From the NCBI GenBank assembly GCA_016790475.1, contig JAEUOX010000244.1, positions 1 to 37,163 of the forward strand: a stretch of DNA of 37,163 nt. Reading direction: 5' to 3'. Source of the stretch: Rhodoferax sp. GTDB taxonomy: Bacteria > Pseudomonadota > Gammaproteobacteria > Burkholderiales > Burkholderiaceae_C. The notes under the pieces were generated by a model. That model had not been told where the DNA came from. It saw only the letters and a list, made by a program, of their open reading frames with translations, and did not search any database. Shown here in pieces: positions 9,583 through 22,360 of the stretch (its first letter is position 1; every line of letters begins with the position of its first letter). Both the position numbers and the translations under genes were made by a program.

Positions 9583-9648
9583 CCGGAAATCGTAATCTAA
9601 ATTGACTAAAAAAGTACTTTGTAGATTTTGAATTGCCGGTTTAAACTA
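9583..9648. promoter_or_regulatory. AT-rich divergent control region, marR side, with palindrome
   Basis: This stretch is much richer in A+T than its surroundings. It contains a perfect 10-bp palindrome AAAGTACTTT (9611-9620) flanked by AATCTA (9594-9599) and TAGATT (9622-9627). A TTGACT hexamer lies at 9602-9607. The palindrome is a candidate MarR operator. The -10/-35 assignment of the marR promoter is not clear by eye. Confidence 0.4.
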
Positions 9649-9681
9649 CTGTTCAAGCATCCAGCCTGTTTATAAATTCAG
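9649..9681. promoter_or_regulatory. Two tandem LexA (SOS) boxes in the recA promoter
   Basis: Two CTG-N10-CAG motifs stand end to end. Box 1 is CTGTTCAAGCATCCAG (9649-9664). Box 2 is CTGTTTATAAATTCAG (9666-9681), whose AT-rich core is closest to the CTGT-N8-ACAG consensus. Their centres are 17 bp apart. A TATAAA at 9671-9676, inside box 2, is a plausible -10 element, so LexA binding would block RNA polymerase directly. The recA ATG is 44 bp downstream of box 2. Confidence 0.75.
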
Positions 9682-9724
9682 ATTCGCTTTTTCACGCAAG
9701 TCACTGTTTCACAAGGAGATTTCC

Positions 9725-10774
<1,050 letters not shown>

Positions 10775-10801
10775 CCCCGGTCCCCTTCAGCCCGGGCCCG
10801 T

Positions 10802-10823
10802 CGGCCGGCCGGCTGGCCGGCCG
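10802..10823 (+). terminator. GC-only hairpin between recA and recX
   Basis: CGGCCGGCC, loop GGCT, GGCCGGCCG makes a 9-bp perfect stem with no following T-run. It lies 28 bp after the recA stop and 21 bp before the recX start. In other bacteria a leaky hairpin at this place lowers recX expression relative to recA. The same function is inferred here; it may instead slow polymerase or protect the recA mRNA 3' end. Confidence 0.5.
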
Positions 10824-10844
10824 CGCCGCCTGCCGATCACTGCC

Positions 10845-11333
10845 ATGGCCCTGCCCCCGCTGTCGCTGAAAGGGCGTGCCCTGCGCCTGCTGGGTACGCG
10901 CGAGCATTCCCGCGCCGAGCTGGAGCGCAAGCTGGCGGCCCACGCCACCGAACCGGCCGAGCTGGCCCGCACGCTCGACGAACTGCAGGCCAAGGGCTTC
11001 ATCAGCGCGCAGCGGGTGGTCGATTCGGTGCTGCACCGGCGCGCCGCCCGGCTCGGAGCCGCACGCATCCGCCAGGAGCTGCAGCAAAAGGGTCTGGAGC
11101 CGGCGCTGGTGCGTGACGCGGTGGCCGGCCTGCAGGCCACCGAGCTGCAGCGGGCCCAGGCGGTCTGGCACAAGAAGTTCGGTGCGTCGCCGCCGGCCGA
11201 CGGGCCGGCGGAGCGCGCCCGCCAGATGCGCTTCCTGGCCGCACGCGGCTTTGGCGGCGACACGATCCGCCGCGTCGTGCGCGGCGCCGCGGACGACGAC
11301 ACCCCGGCGCCAGGCGACGCGGTCGACGCTTGA
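10845..11333 (+). CDS. recX: RecA regulatory protein RecX
   Basis: A 162-residue basic, helix-rich protein that caps or destabilises RecA filaments. It has the RecX three-helix repeats: [41 protein letters not shown], and [20 protein letters not shown] near the C-terminus. The start at 10845 ([15 protein letters not shown]) is chosen because homology begins there; in-frame upstream codons overlap recA and look like shadow sequence. It follows recA by 70 bp and is probably co-transcribed past the GC hairpin. Confidence 0.9.
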   Translation: MALPPLSLKGRALRLLGTREHSRAELERKLAAHATEPAELARTLDELQAKGFISAQRVVDSVLHRRAARLGAARIRQELQQKGLEPALVRDAVAGLQATELQRAQAVWHKKFGASPPADGPAERARQMRFLAARGFGGDTIRRVVRGAADDDTPAPGDAVDA

Positions 11334-11427
11334 TCTTCTCCTTGCTCCCAATTCAGGACAGCCGGGATACCGGCGGCCTGGTTTTGGGATCCGATCGGCG
11401 GTGCGTTCGGTCCTCTCGGCTCGCCAA

Positions 11428-12363
11428 CTACAGGCCGAGCATCAGCCGCAGGTTCTGCACCGCGGCGCCGCTGGCACCCTTGCCGAGGTTGTCCAGCCGC
11501 GCGACCACCACCGCCTGACGGAAGTCGTCCTTGCTGGTGTCATTGGCGTAGACCCGCAGCTCCAGCCGGTTGGTGTCGCGCAGCGCGGCGGCGTCGAGCT
11601 TGCCGTCGGCCGTCGGCGGCTCCACCGTGACCCATTCGCTGCCGGTGTAATGTTCGCTCAGTGCGCGCTGCAGATCCTGGGCGCTCGGGCGCCCCGGCAG
11701 GTCGTCCAGATGCAGCGGCAGCTGCACGATCATGCCCTGGCGGAAGTTCGCCACCGACGGGATCATGATCGGGCGCCGGCGCAGGCCGGTGTGCCGCATG
11801 ATCTCCGGGATGTGCTTGTGGTGCAGCCCCAGGCCGTAGACCTCGAACGGCGGCGCGACGCCGGCTTCATAGGCCTCGATCATCGTGCGTCCGCCGCCGG
11901 AATAGCCGCTCACGGCCGGCAGCGTCAGTGCAAAGTCGTTCGGGATCAGCCCGGCATCGATCAGCGGGCGAACGATCGCGATCGCGCCGGTGGCATAACA
12001 ACCCGGGTTGCTGACGCGCTGGGCGGTACGCACTGCTTCGCGCTGCGCGGACGACAGCTCCGGGAAACCGTAGACCCAGTCGGCGTGGGTGCGGTGTGCG
12101 GTCGAGGCGTCGATGATGCGCGGCCCAGGCCCGCCGGTGCTCTCGGCAATCGAGCGCACCATCGCCGCCGATTCGATCGCCGCCGCATCGTGCAGGCACA
12201 GGATCACCAGATCGACCTGCGCCATCAGGGCTCGCTTGGCCTGCGGGTCCTTGCGCAGCTCGGCCGGGATGCTGACCAGCTCGATGCCGACCATCGATTG
12301 CAGGCGATCGCGGATCTGCAGCCCGGTCGTGCCGGCTTCACCGTCGATGAATATCTTGGCCAT
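11428..12363 (-). CDS. argC: N-acetyl-gamma-glutamyl-phosphate reductase, type 2
   Basis: A 311-residue enzyme of arginine synthesis. It reduces N-acetylglutamyl-phosphate to the semialdehyde with NADPH. The short length and N-terminus [17 protein letters not shown] mark the type-2 (short) form; the glycine-rich segment is GEAGTTG. The catalytic Cys, about 122, lies in SNPGCYATG, and the family segment [14 protein letters not shown] follows. It converges on recX with a 94-bp gap and diverges from sucC across 168 bp. No other arg genes are nearby. Confidence 0.93.
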   Translation of the reverse strand: MAKIFIDGEAGTTGLQIRDRLQSMVGIELVSIPAELRKDPQAKRALMAQVDLVILCLHDAAAIESAAMVRSIAESTGGPGPRIIDASTAHRTHADWVYGFPELSSAQREAVRTAQRVSNPGCYATGAIAIVRPLIDAGLIPNDFALTLPAVSGYSGGGRTMIEAYEAGVAPPFEVYGLGLHHKHIPEIMRHTGLRRRPIMIPSVANFRQGMIVQLPLHLDDLPGRPSAQDLQRALSEHYTGSEWVTVEPPTADGKLDAAALRDTNRLELRVYANDTSKDDFRQAVVVARLDNLGKGASGAAVQNLRLMLGL

Positions 12364-12531
12364 GGTTCCCTCCGTGTCTGCGCAGCCTGCCTGTCGCCTC
12401 CCGACTGTAAGCCAGCGATCAGTTTGGTGCGATGCAGCATGATACATTTGATGGCTTCGGTGTCCGCCGCCCGTCGCCGGGAGTCTGTTTCGTCGACCAG
12501 GTGGGTTGTTTCCAATTCCGAGAGAGACCTC

Positions 12532-13692
<1,161 letters not shown>

Positions 13693-13700
13693 GAGTTGAC

Positions 13701-14594
13701 GTGAGCATCCTGATCAACAAAGACACCAAGGTCATCACCCAGGGCATCACTGGCAAGACCGGCCAGTTCCACACCGAGAAGTGCCAGGAGTACGCGAACG
13801 GCAAGCATTGCTTCGCCGCCGGCGTGAACCCGAAGAAGGCCGGCGAGTCGATCTTCGGCATTCCGATCCATGCTTCGGTCAAGGAAGCCGCCAAGGCGAC
13901 CGGCGCCACCGTGTCCGTCATCTATGTGCCCCCGGCGGGCGCGGCGGCTGCCATCTGGGAAGCGGTCGAGGCCGAACTGGACCTGGCCATCTGCATCACC
14001 GAGGGCATCCCGGTGCGCGACATGCTGGAAGTGCGCAACCGGATGAAGGCCAAGGAGGCCGCCGGCGGCAAGAAGACGCTGCTGCTCGGCCCCAACTGCC
14101 CCGGCCTGATCACCCCGGACGAAATCAAGATCGGCATCATGCCCGGTCATATCCACCGCAAGGGCCGCATCGGCGTCGTCAGCCGCTCCGGCACGCTCAC
14201 GTATGAAGCGGTCGCGCAGCTCACCGAGATCGGCCTGGGCCAGTCCAGCGCGGTCGGCATCGGCGGCGACCCGATCAACGGCCTGAAGCACATCGACGTG
14301 ATGCGCATGTTCAACGACGATCCGGACACCGATGCCGTCATCATGATCGGCGAGATCGGCGGCCCGGACGAAGCCGAAGCGGCGCGCTGGTGCAAGGCGA
14401 ACATGAAGAAGCCGGTCGTCGGCTTCATCGCCGGCGTCACGGCGCCGGCCGGCAAGCGCATGGGCCATGCCGGTGCGCTGATTTCCGGCGGCGGCGACAC
14501 CGCGCAGGCCAAGCTCGAGGTGATGGAGGAGTGCGGCTTCAAGGTCACGCGCAATCCGTCCGAGATGGCCAAGCTGCTCAAGGCCAGCCTGTAG
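13701..14594 (+). CDS. sucD: Succinyl-CoA synthetase alpha subunit
   Basis: A 297-residue subunit beginning at a GTG ([19 protein letters not shown]). The Shine-Dalgarno AGGAG (13691-13695) overlaps the sucC stop codon, which decides this start and implies coupling. CoA-binding features include [13 protein letters not shown] and [12 protein letters not shown]. The phosphorylated active-site His, about 256, lies in [11 protein letters not shown]. No strong terminator is visible after it; a short hairpin (CCGCGG at 14615 and 14629) is the only candidate. Confidence 0.97.
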   Translation: MSILINKDTKVITQGITGKTGQFHTEKCQEYANGKHCFAAGVNPKKAGESIFGIPIHASVKEAAKATGATVSVIYVPPAGAAAAIWEAVEAELDLAICITEGIPVRDMLEVRNRMKAKEAAGGKKTLLLGPNCPGLITPDEIKIGIMPGHIHRKGRIGVVSRSGTLTYEAVAQLTEIGLGQSSAVGIGGDPINGLKHIDVMRMFNDDPDTDAVIMIGEIGGPDEAEAARWCKANMKKPVVGFIAGVTAPAGKRMGHAGALISGGGDTAQAKLEVMEECGFKVTRNPSEMAKLLKASL

Positions 14595-14644
14595 ACAGCG
14601 CCAGCCTGCCACTCCCGCGGGCGGGATGCCGCGGAAGGTGGTGC

Positions 14645-14683
14645 AAAAAAACGACAGAGGGGGGCTGGCTACTCCCTTGTCGT
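14645..14683 (-). terminator. Orphan intrinsic-terminator-like hairpin, minus orientation
   Basis: ACGACA (14651-14656) pairs with TGTCGT (14678-14683), and the adjoining AGGG/CCCT extends the stem with one bulge. Seven A residues (14645-14651) flank it, so on the minus strand the hairpin is followed by seven Ts, the classical terminator form. No minus-strand gene precedes it, which makes it an orphan. On the plus strand it lacks a T-run. Possible roles are stopping antisense transcription into sucCD or ending an unannotated minus-strand RNA. Confidence 0.45.
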
Positions 14684-14795
14684 CTATGACAGTGTCTGCT
14701 AACGTACTTGCCTGCGCCGCGCGACGAGCGGCATGGGCTTATCTGGGCCACATGTGCCGGGCTGGATGGTCCGTCAACATGGGTGGGGTTGGGAC

Positions 14796-17657
<2,862 letters not shown>

Positions 17658-17669
17658 CCGCGCCCCATA

Positions 17670-18455
17670 ATGAATTACTCGTTCGTCACCAGGACCGATC
17701 CAGGCCGCGCCAGGGAAAACAATGAAGACTCCGTAGCGGTGGATGGCGACACCCACCTGTGCGTGCTGGCCGACGGCATGGGTGGGTACAACGCCGGCGA
17801 GATCGCCAGCGGCATGGCCACCGCCTTCATCAAGTCGGAGATGGCGCGCTGGCTGACCGAAGCCGGCCGCGGCGCCAAGACCAAGGAGATCCGCCGCGCG
17901 ATGGAGATCTGCGTCGACAACGCGAACCGCTCCATCTTCAATGCCGCCAACTCCAATCCGCAGTACTCCGGCATGGGGACGACGTTGGTGGTCGGCGTGT
18001 TCCGCGGCACCACGCTGGTGCTCGGCCACATCGGTGACTCCCGCTGCTACCGGCTGCGCAACGGCGAGTTCGCGCAGATCACCAAGGACCACTCGCTGCT
18101 GCAGGAGCAGATCGACGCCGGCCTGATCACGCAGGAGCAGGCGGTCGGGTCCTCGATCAAGAACCTTGTCACCCGCGCACTGGGCGTCGAGGACGCCGTT
18201 CCGCTCGATCTGAGCGAGCACGAAGTCGAGGTCGGCGACTGGTACCTGATGTGCTCGGACGGCCTGTCCGACATGGTTGACGATGCGGAAATTGCAAGTA
18301 TCCTCGGAGGTCCCGCGCCCATCGAGCAGAAGGCAGACAGTCTGGTGACCGCTGCCAACGACCATGGCGGGCGTGACAATATCTCGGTTTTGTTGGTTCA
18401 AGTGGACGCGACTTCGGAAAAGCGTGGGTTGATCTCCAGATTGTTAGGAAAATAG
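17670..18455 (+). CDS. PP2C-family protein phosphatase (Stp1/PrpC type)
   Basis: A 261-residue metal-dependent Ser/Thr phosphatase. Conserved PPM motifs appear in order: RTDPGRARENNEDS, LADGMGGYNAGEIAS, GMGTTLVV, HIGDSRCYRLR, CSDGLSDMV and GGRDNISVLLV. The metal-binding aspartates are all present. It lies 12 bp behind the CHASE2 kinase and 48 bp before the FHA gene, so it is the expected antagonist that removes phosphate from the kinase and its substrates. It is cytoplasmic, with no membrane segment. The Shine-Dalgarno is weak, so coupling to the kinase gene is likely. Confidence 0.95.
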   Translation: MNYSFVTRTDPGRARENNEDSVAVDGDTHLCVLADGMGGYNAGEIASGMATAFIKSEMARWLTEAGRGAKTKEIRRAMEICVDNANRSIFNAANSNPQYSGMGTTLVVGVFRGTTLVLGHIGDSRCYRLRNGEFAQITKDHSLLQEQIDAGLITQEQAVGSSIKNLVTRALGVEDAVPLDLSEHEVEVGDWYLMCSDGLSDMVDDAEIASILGGPAPIEQKADSLVTAANDHGGRDNISVLLVQVDATSEKRGLISRLLGK

Positions 18456-18503
18456 TAAGCTCATGAGTCTCTCGAATATCTGTCTCAGGAATAGGAGTCG
18501 GTC

Positions 18504-19196
18504 ATGCCGAAAATGATCGTGTCGATCGATGGTGTCGTGATCAAGGAAGTCCAGCTGACCAAAGACCGGACAACCTTGGGCCGTCGGCCGTACAACGATG
18601 TGGTGATCGACAACCTGGCCATCAGTGGCGAGCACGCGGTGTTCCAGATGACCGGCAACGACGTTTTCATCGAGGACCTCAACAGCACCAACGGCACCTA
18701 TGTGAACGGCAAGGCGGCCAAGAAGCAGCTGCTCGCCAATGGCGACACGGTCGAGGTCGGCAAGTACAAGATCAAGTTCGTCAGCGAGGCCGCCGGCGAC
18801 GGATTCGAGAAGACGATGATGGTGCGTCCGGGCATGGTGCCCCCGCCGGCCCCCGCGCCGGCGATGCAGGCACCGGCCGCGGCGGCGCCGTCCGGCTATG
18901 CGCCTCCCCGCCCGGCCGCGCCGGTCGGCTCGACCGCCCAGGCGTCGATCAAGGTGCTGTCCGGCGCAGCGGCCGGGCGTGAGGTGCCACTGACCAAGGT
19001 CGTCACCACGATCGGCAAGCCCGGGGTCGCGGTGGCCGCGATCACCAAGCGCCAGCATGGCTTTGTCGTGCACCATGTCGAGGGGGCCGGCAACCCCTCG
19101 CTCAACGGTGCACCGATCGGCACCGATCCGGTCCCGCTGAAGAACGGCGACCTGATCGAGCTTGCCGGAACCCAGATGCAGTTCGTCCAAGCCTGA
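18504..19196 (+). CDS. FHA-domain phosphopeptide-binding protein, two FHA-like domains
   Basis: A 230-residue cytoplasmic protein. The N-terminal FHA domain (about 1-95) has the phosphothreonine-binding residues: Gly-Arg 27 in TLGRRPYND, SGEHA, and NSTNGTYVNG at about 60-69. The linker (about 100-140) is Pro/Ala-rich and carries GFEKTMM with Thr about 104. The C-terminal part (about 148-230) resembles a second FHA fold (GREVPLTKVVTTIGKPG, SLNGAPIG, LKNGDLIELAG) but lacks the Arg and Ser of the binding loop, so it is probably degenerate. A good AGGAG site precedes the ATG. It is a probable adaptor and substrate of the neighbouring kinase. Confidence 0.92.
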   Translation: MPKMIVSIDGVVIKEVQLTKDRTTLGRRPYNDVVIDNLAISGEHAVFQMTGNDVFIEDLNSTNGTYVNGKAAKKQLLANGDTVEVGKYKIKFVSEAAGDGFEKTMMVRPGMVPPPAPAPAMQAPAAAAPSGYAPPRPAAPVGSTAQASIKVLSGAAAGREVPLTKVVTTIGKPGVAVAAITKRQHGFVVHHVEGAGNPSLNGAPIGTDPVPLKNGDLIELAGTQMQFVQA

Positions 19197-19257
19197 CGGG
19201 TCGGCACCCGTACCGACGCCGTCTGCGGGTCGCCAGAGAGTCAACCAGCGGGGTGGC

Positions 19258-21507
19258 ATGGGACAACTAATGAGGCACTGGCCTCGCATCGCCGTCACGC
19301 TGCTTCCTCTGCTCTTTGCCTTGCTCCATGCGGTGGGGGTGGTGCGCATCGGCGTGCTGGAGCGGCTGGACAACATCATCTACGACACCCGCTTGCGTGC
19401 CACGATGCCCGGCACGCTGGACGACCGGATCGTCATTGTCGACATCGACGAGAAGAGTCTGGCGGAAGTCGGGCGCTGGCCCTGGGGCCGCAACCGGCTG
19501 GCCGACCTGACCGACGAGCTGTTCGACCGCCAGAAGATTGCGATCCTCGGATTCGACGTCGTGTTCGCCGAGGCCGACGAGAGCTCCGGCCTGAAGCGCC
19601 TGAACGAGCTGGCCCAGAAGGAGCTGCGTGACCAGGGCGGCTTCGTCGATCGCCTGCGCCAGCTGCAGCCCTCGCTGGATTACGACGCGATGTTCGCCCG
19701 GGCCCTTGAGAAGCGCCCGATCGTGCTTGGCTACTACCTCACCAGCGACCGCGACGGCCGCACCTCCGGCGTGCTGCCGGCGCCGGTGATGGGCAAGGAG
19801 GCGCTGCAGGGGCGGCCGATCACGTTCACCACCTGGAACGGCTACGGCTCCAACATCGCGCAGCTCGCGAAGGCCGCGCCGGTCGCGGGGCACTTCAACC
19901 CGATCGCCGAGTCGGACGGCGTGGTCCGCTCGCTGCCGCTGATCGCCGAGTACAAGGGGCAGTACTACGAGTCGCTGTCGCTGGCGATGTTCCGGATGCT
20001 GGCCGGCTCGCCCACGGTGGCGCCCGGCTTCCCGCGCGAGCGCTTCCTGAGCCGCAACTACCAGGGGCTGGAGAGCATCCAGCTCAAGCTCGGTGCCAAG
20101 ACGCTGGCGATCCCGGTGGACGAGCGGGTGGCGGCGCTGGTGCCCTTCCGCGGCTTCGGCAGCCCGAAGGGCGGCTCGTTCCGCTATGTGTCGGCGGCCG
20201 ACCTGATCTCCAAGGCGCTGCCGGCCGGCAGCCTGAAGGACAAGATCGTGCTGGTGGGCACCACGGCACCCGGCCTGCAGGATCTCCGGGTCACCCCGGT
20301 CAGCGAGATCTACCCCGGGGTCGAGGCGCATGCCAACGTGATCTCCGGCCTGCTGGACGGCAACATCCTGGTCAAGCCGGACTACGCGATCGGCTACGAC
20401 GTCGTCGTGCTGATGCTCGCCGGCCTGCTGCTGGCCTTCGCGCTGCCGCTGATCACCGCGACCCGCGCCGTCGTGCTGAGCATCATCGTGATCGCCGTGG
20501 TGGCCGGCCTGAATCTCTGGATGTACCTCGGCTTCGGGCTGGTGCTGCCGCTGGCCGGTGCGCTGACGATGTGTGTCACCGCCTTCGCGCTGAACATGAG
20601 CTATGGCTATTTCGTCGAAAGCCGCTCCAAGCGCGAGCTGGCGCACCTGTTCGGCACCTATGTGCCGCCGGAGCTCGTCGACGAGATGGTCAAGGACCCG
20701 GACAGCTACAGCATGGTCGCGACGAACCGCCAGATGACGGTGATGTTCTGCGACATGCGGGGCTTCACGAAGATGTCCGAGCAGATGGAGCCGCTGCAGC
20801 TTCAGGCGCTGCTCAACGAGGTCTTCAGCCGGCTGACCAGCCTGATCCGGGCCAACCGTGGCACGATCGACAAGTACATGGGCGATTGCGTGATGGCCTT
20901 CTGGGGCGCGCCGGTCGAGACCCCCGACCACGCCCATCTGGCCGTGAAGTCCGCGCTGGAGATGGCCAATGCCGTGCGTGCCATCAACGAGGAGCACCGC
21001 GCCAAGGGCATGCCGGAGATCGGCATTGGCATTGGCTGCAACACGGGTAATATGTGCGTCGGCGACATGGGCTCCAACATTCGCCGAAGCTACACCGTGA
21101 TCGGTGATGCGGTGAATCTCGGTTCGCGCCTGGAGGGCCTGTCCAAGGTGTACGGCGTCGACATCGTCGTCAGTGAGTCCACCCGCAAGCTCGCCCCGGA
21201 CTTCGGCTGGCAGGAGCTGGACCGGGTGCGCGTGAAGGGCAAGGACCAGGCGGTGTCGATCTTCTGGCCGGTCGCCCCGGCGAACCGGATCGGCGCCGAT
21301 ACCGAGGCGGAGCTCAAGACCTGGGCCAGCTTCCTGAAGTCCTACCGGGCCCAGGATTGGGACCAATGTGACGTGCTGATGTTGAACCTGCTGCGCATGA
21401 ATGCCAAAAAGTTCCTGTATCACCTTTATTCGGATCGTGTAGCCTCCATGCGGCTGCTTCCATTCGATCTCGAATGGGACGGTGCCACCAATTTCGAGAC
21501 GAAATAA
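19258..21507 (+). CDS. CHASE2-domain class III adenylate cyclase
   Basis: 749 residues from the ATG at 19258 (GGGGTGG upstream); a second ATG at 19270 is possible. A TM helix at about 10-30 leads to a CHASE2 domain (to about 370, with IVIVDIDEKSLAEVGRWPWG), then three TM helices (about 378-455) and a class III cyclase domain (about 490-660). Metal aspartates are 499 (FCDMRGF) and 543 (KYMGD). Purine-selecting Lys 539 and Thr 613 and transition-state Asn 620 and Arg 624 are all present, which predicts ATP as substrate and cAMP as product. It shares the sensor type of the kinase encoded upstream. A phosphodiesterase gene follows after 9 bp. Confidence 0.94.
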   Translation: MGQLMRHWPRIAVTLLPLLFALLHAVGVVRIGVLERLDNIIYDTRLRATMPGTLDDRIVIVDIDEKSLAEVGRWPWGRNRLADLTDELFDRQKIAILGFDVVFAEADESSGLKRLNELAQKELRDQGGFVDRLRQLQPSLDYDAMFARALEKRPIVLGYYLTSDRDGRTSGVLPAPVMGKEALQGRPITFTTWNGYGSNIAQLAKAAPVAGHFNPIAESDGVVRSLPLIAEYKGQYYESLSLAMFRMLAGSPTVAPGFPRERFLSRNYQGLESIQLKLGAKTLAIPVDERVAALVPFRGFGSPKGGSFRYVSAADLISKALPAGSLKDKIVLVGTTAPGLQDLRVTPVSEIYPGVEAHANVISGLLDGNILVKPDYAIGYDVVVLMLAGLLLAFALPLITATRAVVLSIIVIAVVAGLNLWMYLGFGLVLPLAGALTMCVTAFALNMSYGYFVESRSKRELAHLFGTYVPPELVDEMVKDPDSYSMVATNRQMTVMFCDMRGFTKMSEQMEPLQLQALLNEVFSRLTSLIRANRGTIDKYMGDCVMAFWGAPVETPDHAHLAVKSALEMANAVRAINEEHRAKGMPEIGIGIGCNTGNMCVGDMGSNIRRSYTVIGDAVNLGSRLEGLSKVYGVDIVVSESTRKLAPDFGWQELDRVRVKGKDQAVSIFWPVAPANRIGADTEAELKTWASFLKSYRAQDWDQCDVLMLNLLRMNAKKFLYHLYSDRVASMRLLPFDLEWDGATNFETK

Positions 21508-21516
21508 GGGATCGCC

Positions 21517-22308
21517 ATGAAAGTGCGTGTGTTGGGCTGTTCCGGCGCGATTGCCAAAGACTGCCGCACCACGTCCTTTCTGATCGACGGCGACATCCTG
21601 ATCGATGCGGGCACCGGTGTCGGAGACCTGACACTGGACGAGATGCGCGGCGTCGACCATGTCTTCCTGACCCACTCCCACCTGGATCATGTCGCCGCAC
21701 TGCCGCTGATGGTGGATGCGGTGGCCGCGCGGCGTACGAAGCCGCTGCAGATCCACGCGCTGGCCGGCACGATCAGCGCGCTCAAGGCGCACATCTTCAA
21801 TGACCTGATCTGGCCGGATTTCAGCCGGATCCCGACGCCGGACGCACCCTTCATCCAGTTCAACGAGATCCAGACCGGGCAGACGCTGCAGATCAACCGC
21901 AAGCTGCTGGAGGTCCTGCCGGCGGTGCACACCGTGCCGGCAGTCGGCTACGCGATCACGGCGGGCACGGGCTGCTGGGTGTTCTCGGGCGACACCGAGC
22001 GCAACCCGGCCTTCTGGGAGCGGGTCAACCAGCTCAACGTCGCGATGCTGGTCATCGAGACTGCCTTCAGCAACCGCGAGAAGGACCTCGCCAAGCTGAG
22101 CCTGCACCTGTCACCGATGGTGCTGGCGCAGGAGCTGGACTGCATCGACAAGTCGCAGAACTTCCCGATCTACATCACGCATACCAAGCCGGCCGAGACG
22201 GACCTGATCATGGCCGAGATCCAGAAGTTCGACCAGACCTCGGTGTCCGGCCCGAACGTCACGCACGACATCCGCTGGCTGCGCGCCGGGCAGGAGTTCG
22301 ACCTGTGA
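21517..22308 (+). CDS. Cyclic-nucleotide phosphodiesterase, PDEase_II/metallo-beta-lactamase fold
   Basis: A 263-residue metallohydrolase. The metal-binding motif THSHLDHVAALP lies at about residues 50-61. Further ligands are likely in the VLPAVHTVPAVGY segment, in FSGDTERNP and in the late YITHTKP. The family (class II cAMP phosphodiesterases) opens cyclic nucleotides to 5'-monophosphates. Being 9 bp behind an adenylate cyclase, it is the natural off-switch for the cAMP signal. The Shine-Dalgarno AAGGGA precedes the ATG. It has no signal peptide, so it is cytoplasmic. Substrate specificity is inferred from family and neighbour. Confidence 0.9.
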   Translation: MKVRVLGCSGAIAKDCRTTSFLIDGDILIDAGTGVGDLTLDEMRGVDHVFLTHSHLDHVAALPLMVDAVAARRTKPLQIHALAGTISALKAHIFNDLIWPDFSRIPTPDAPFIQFNEIQTGQTLQINRKLLEVLPAVHTVPAVGYAITAGTGCWVFSGDTERNPAFWERVNQLNVAMLVIETAFSNREKDLAKLSLHLSPMVLAQELDCIDKSQNFPIYITHTKPAETDLIMAEIQKFDQTSVSGPNVTHDIRWLRAGQEFDL

Positions 22309-22360
22309 AGCCACCGGTCCCTCGCCCGGCAAACCGTCCGGTCTTCGCGGAGCTGCCCCG

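Noticed and set aside
11361-11385. Small hairpin GCCGG-GATA-CCGGC followed by GGCCTGGTTTT between recX and argC
   Set aside because: The stem is only five pairs and the T-run is short and displaced, so it is too weak to call a terminator.
10876-12531. Long open frame upstream of and in frame with sucC
   Set aside because: It crosses recX in another frame and runs antisense to argC. It is a GC-rich shadow; sucC homology begins at 12532.
12364-12531. Divergent argC-sucC promoter region
   Set aside because: GATACAT near 12441 could be a -10 element, but no -35 at proper spacing was found by eye, so no promoter is called.
19267-22107. 946-codon minus-strand open frame opposite the cyclase and phosphodiesterase genes
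   Set aside because: Low-complexity antisense shadow; both plus-strand genes have full catalytic motifs.
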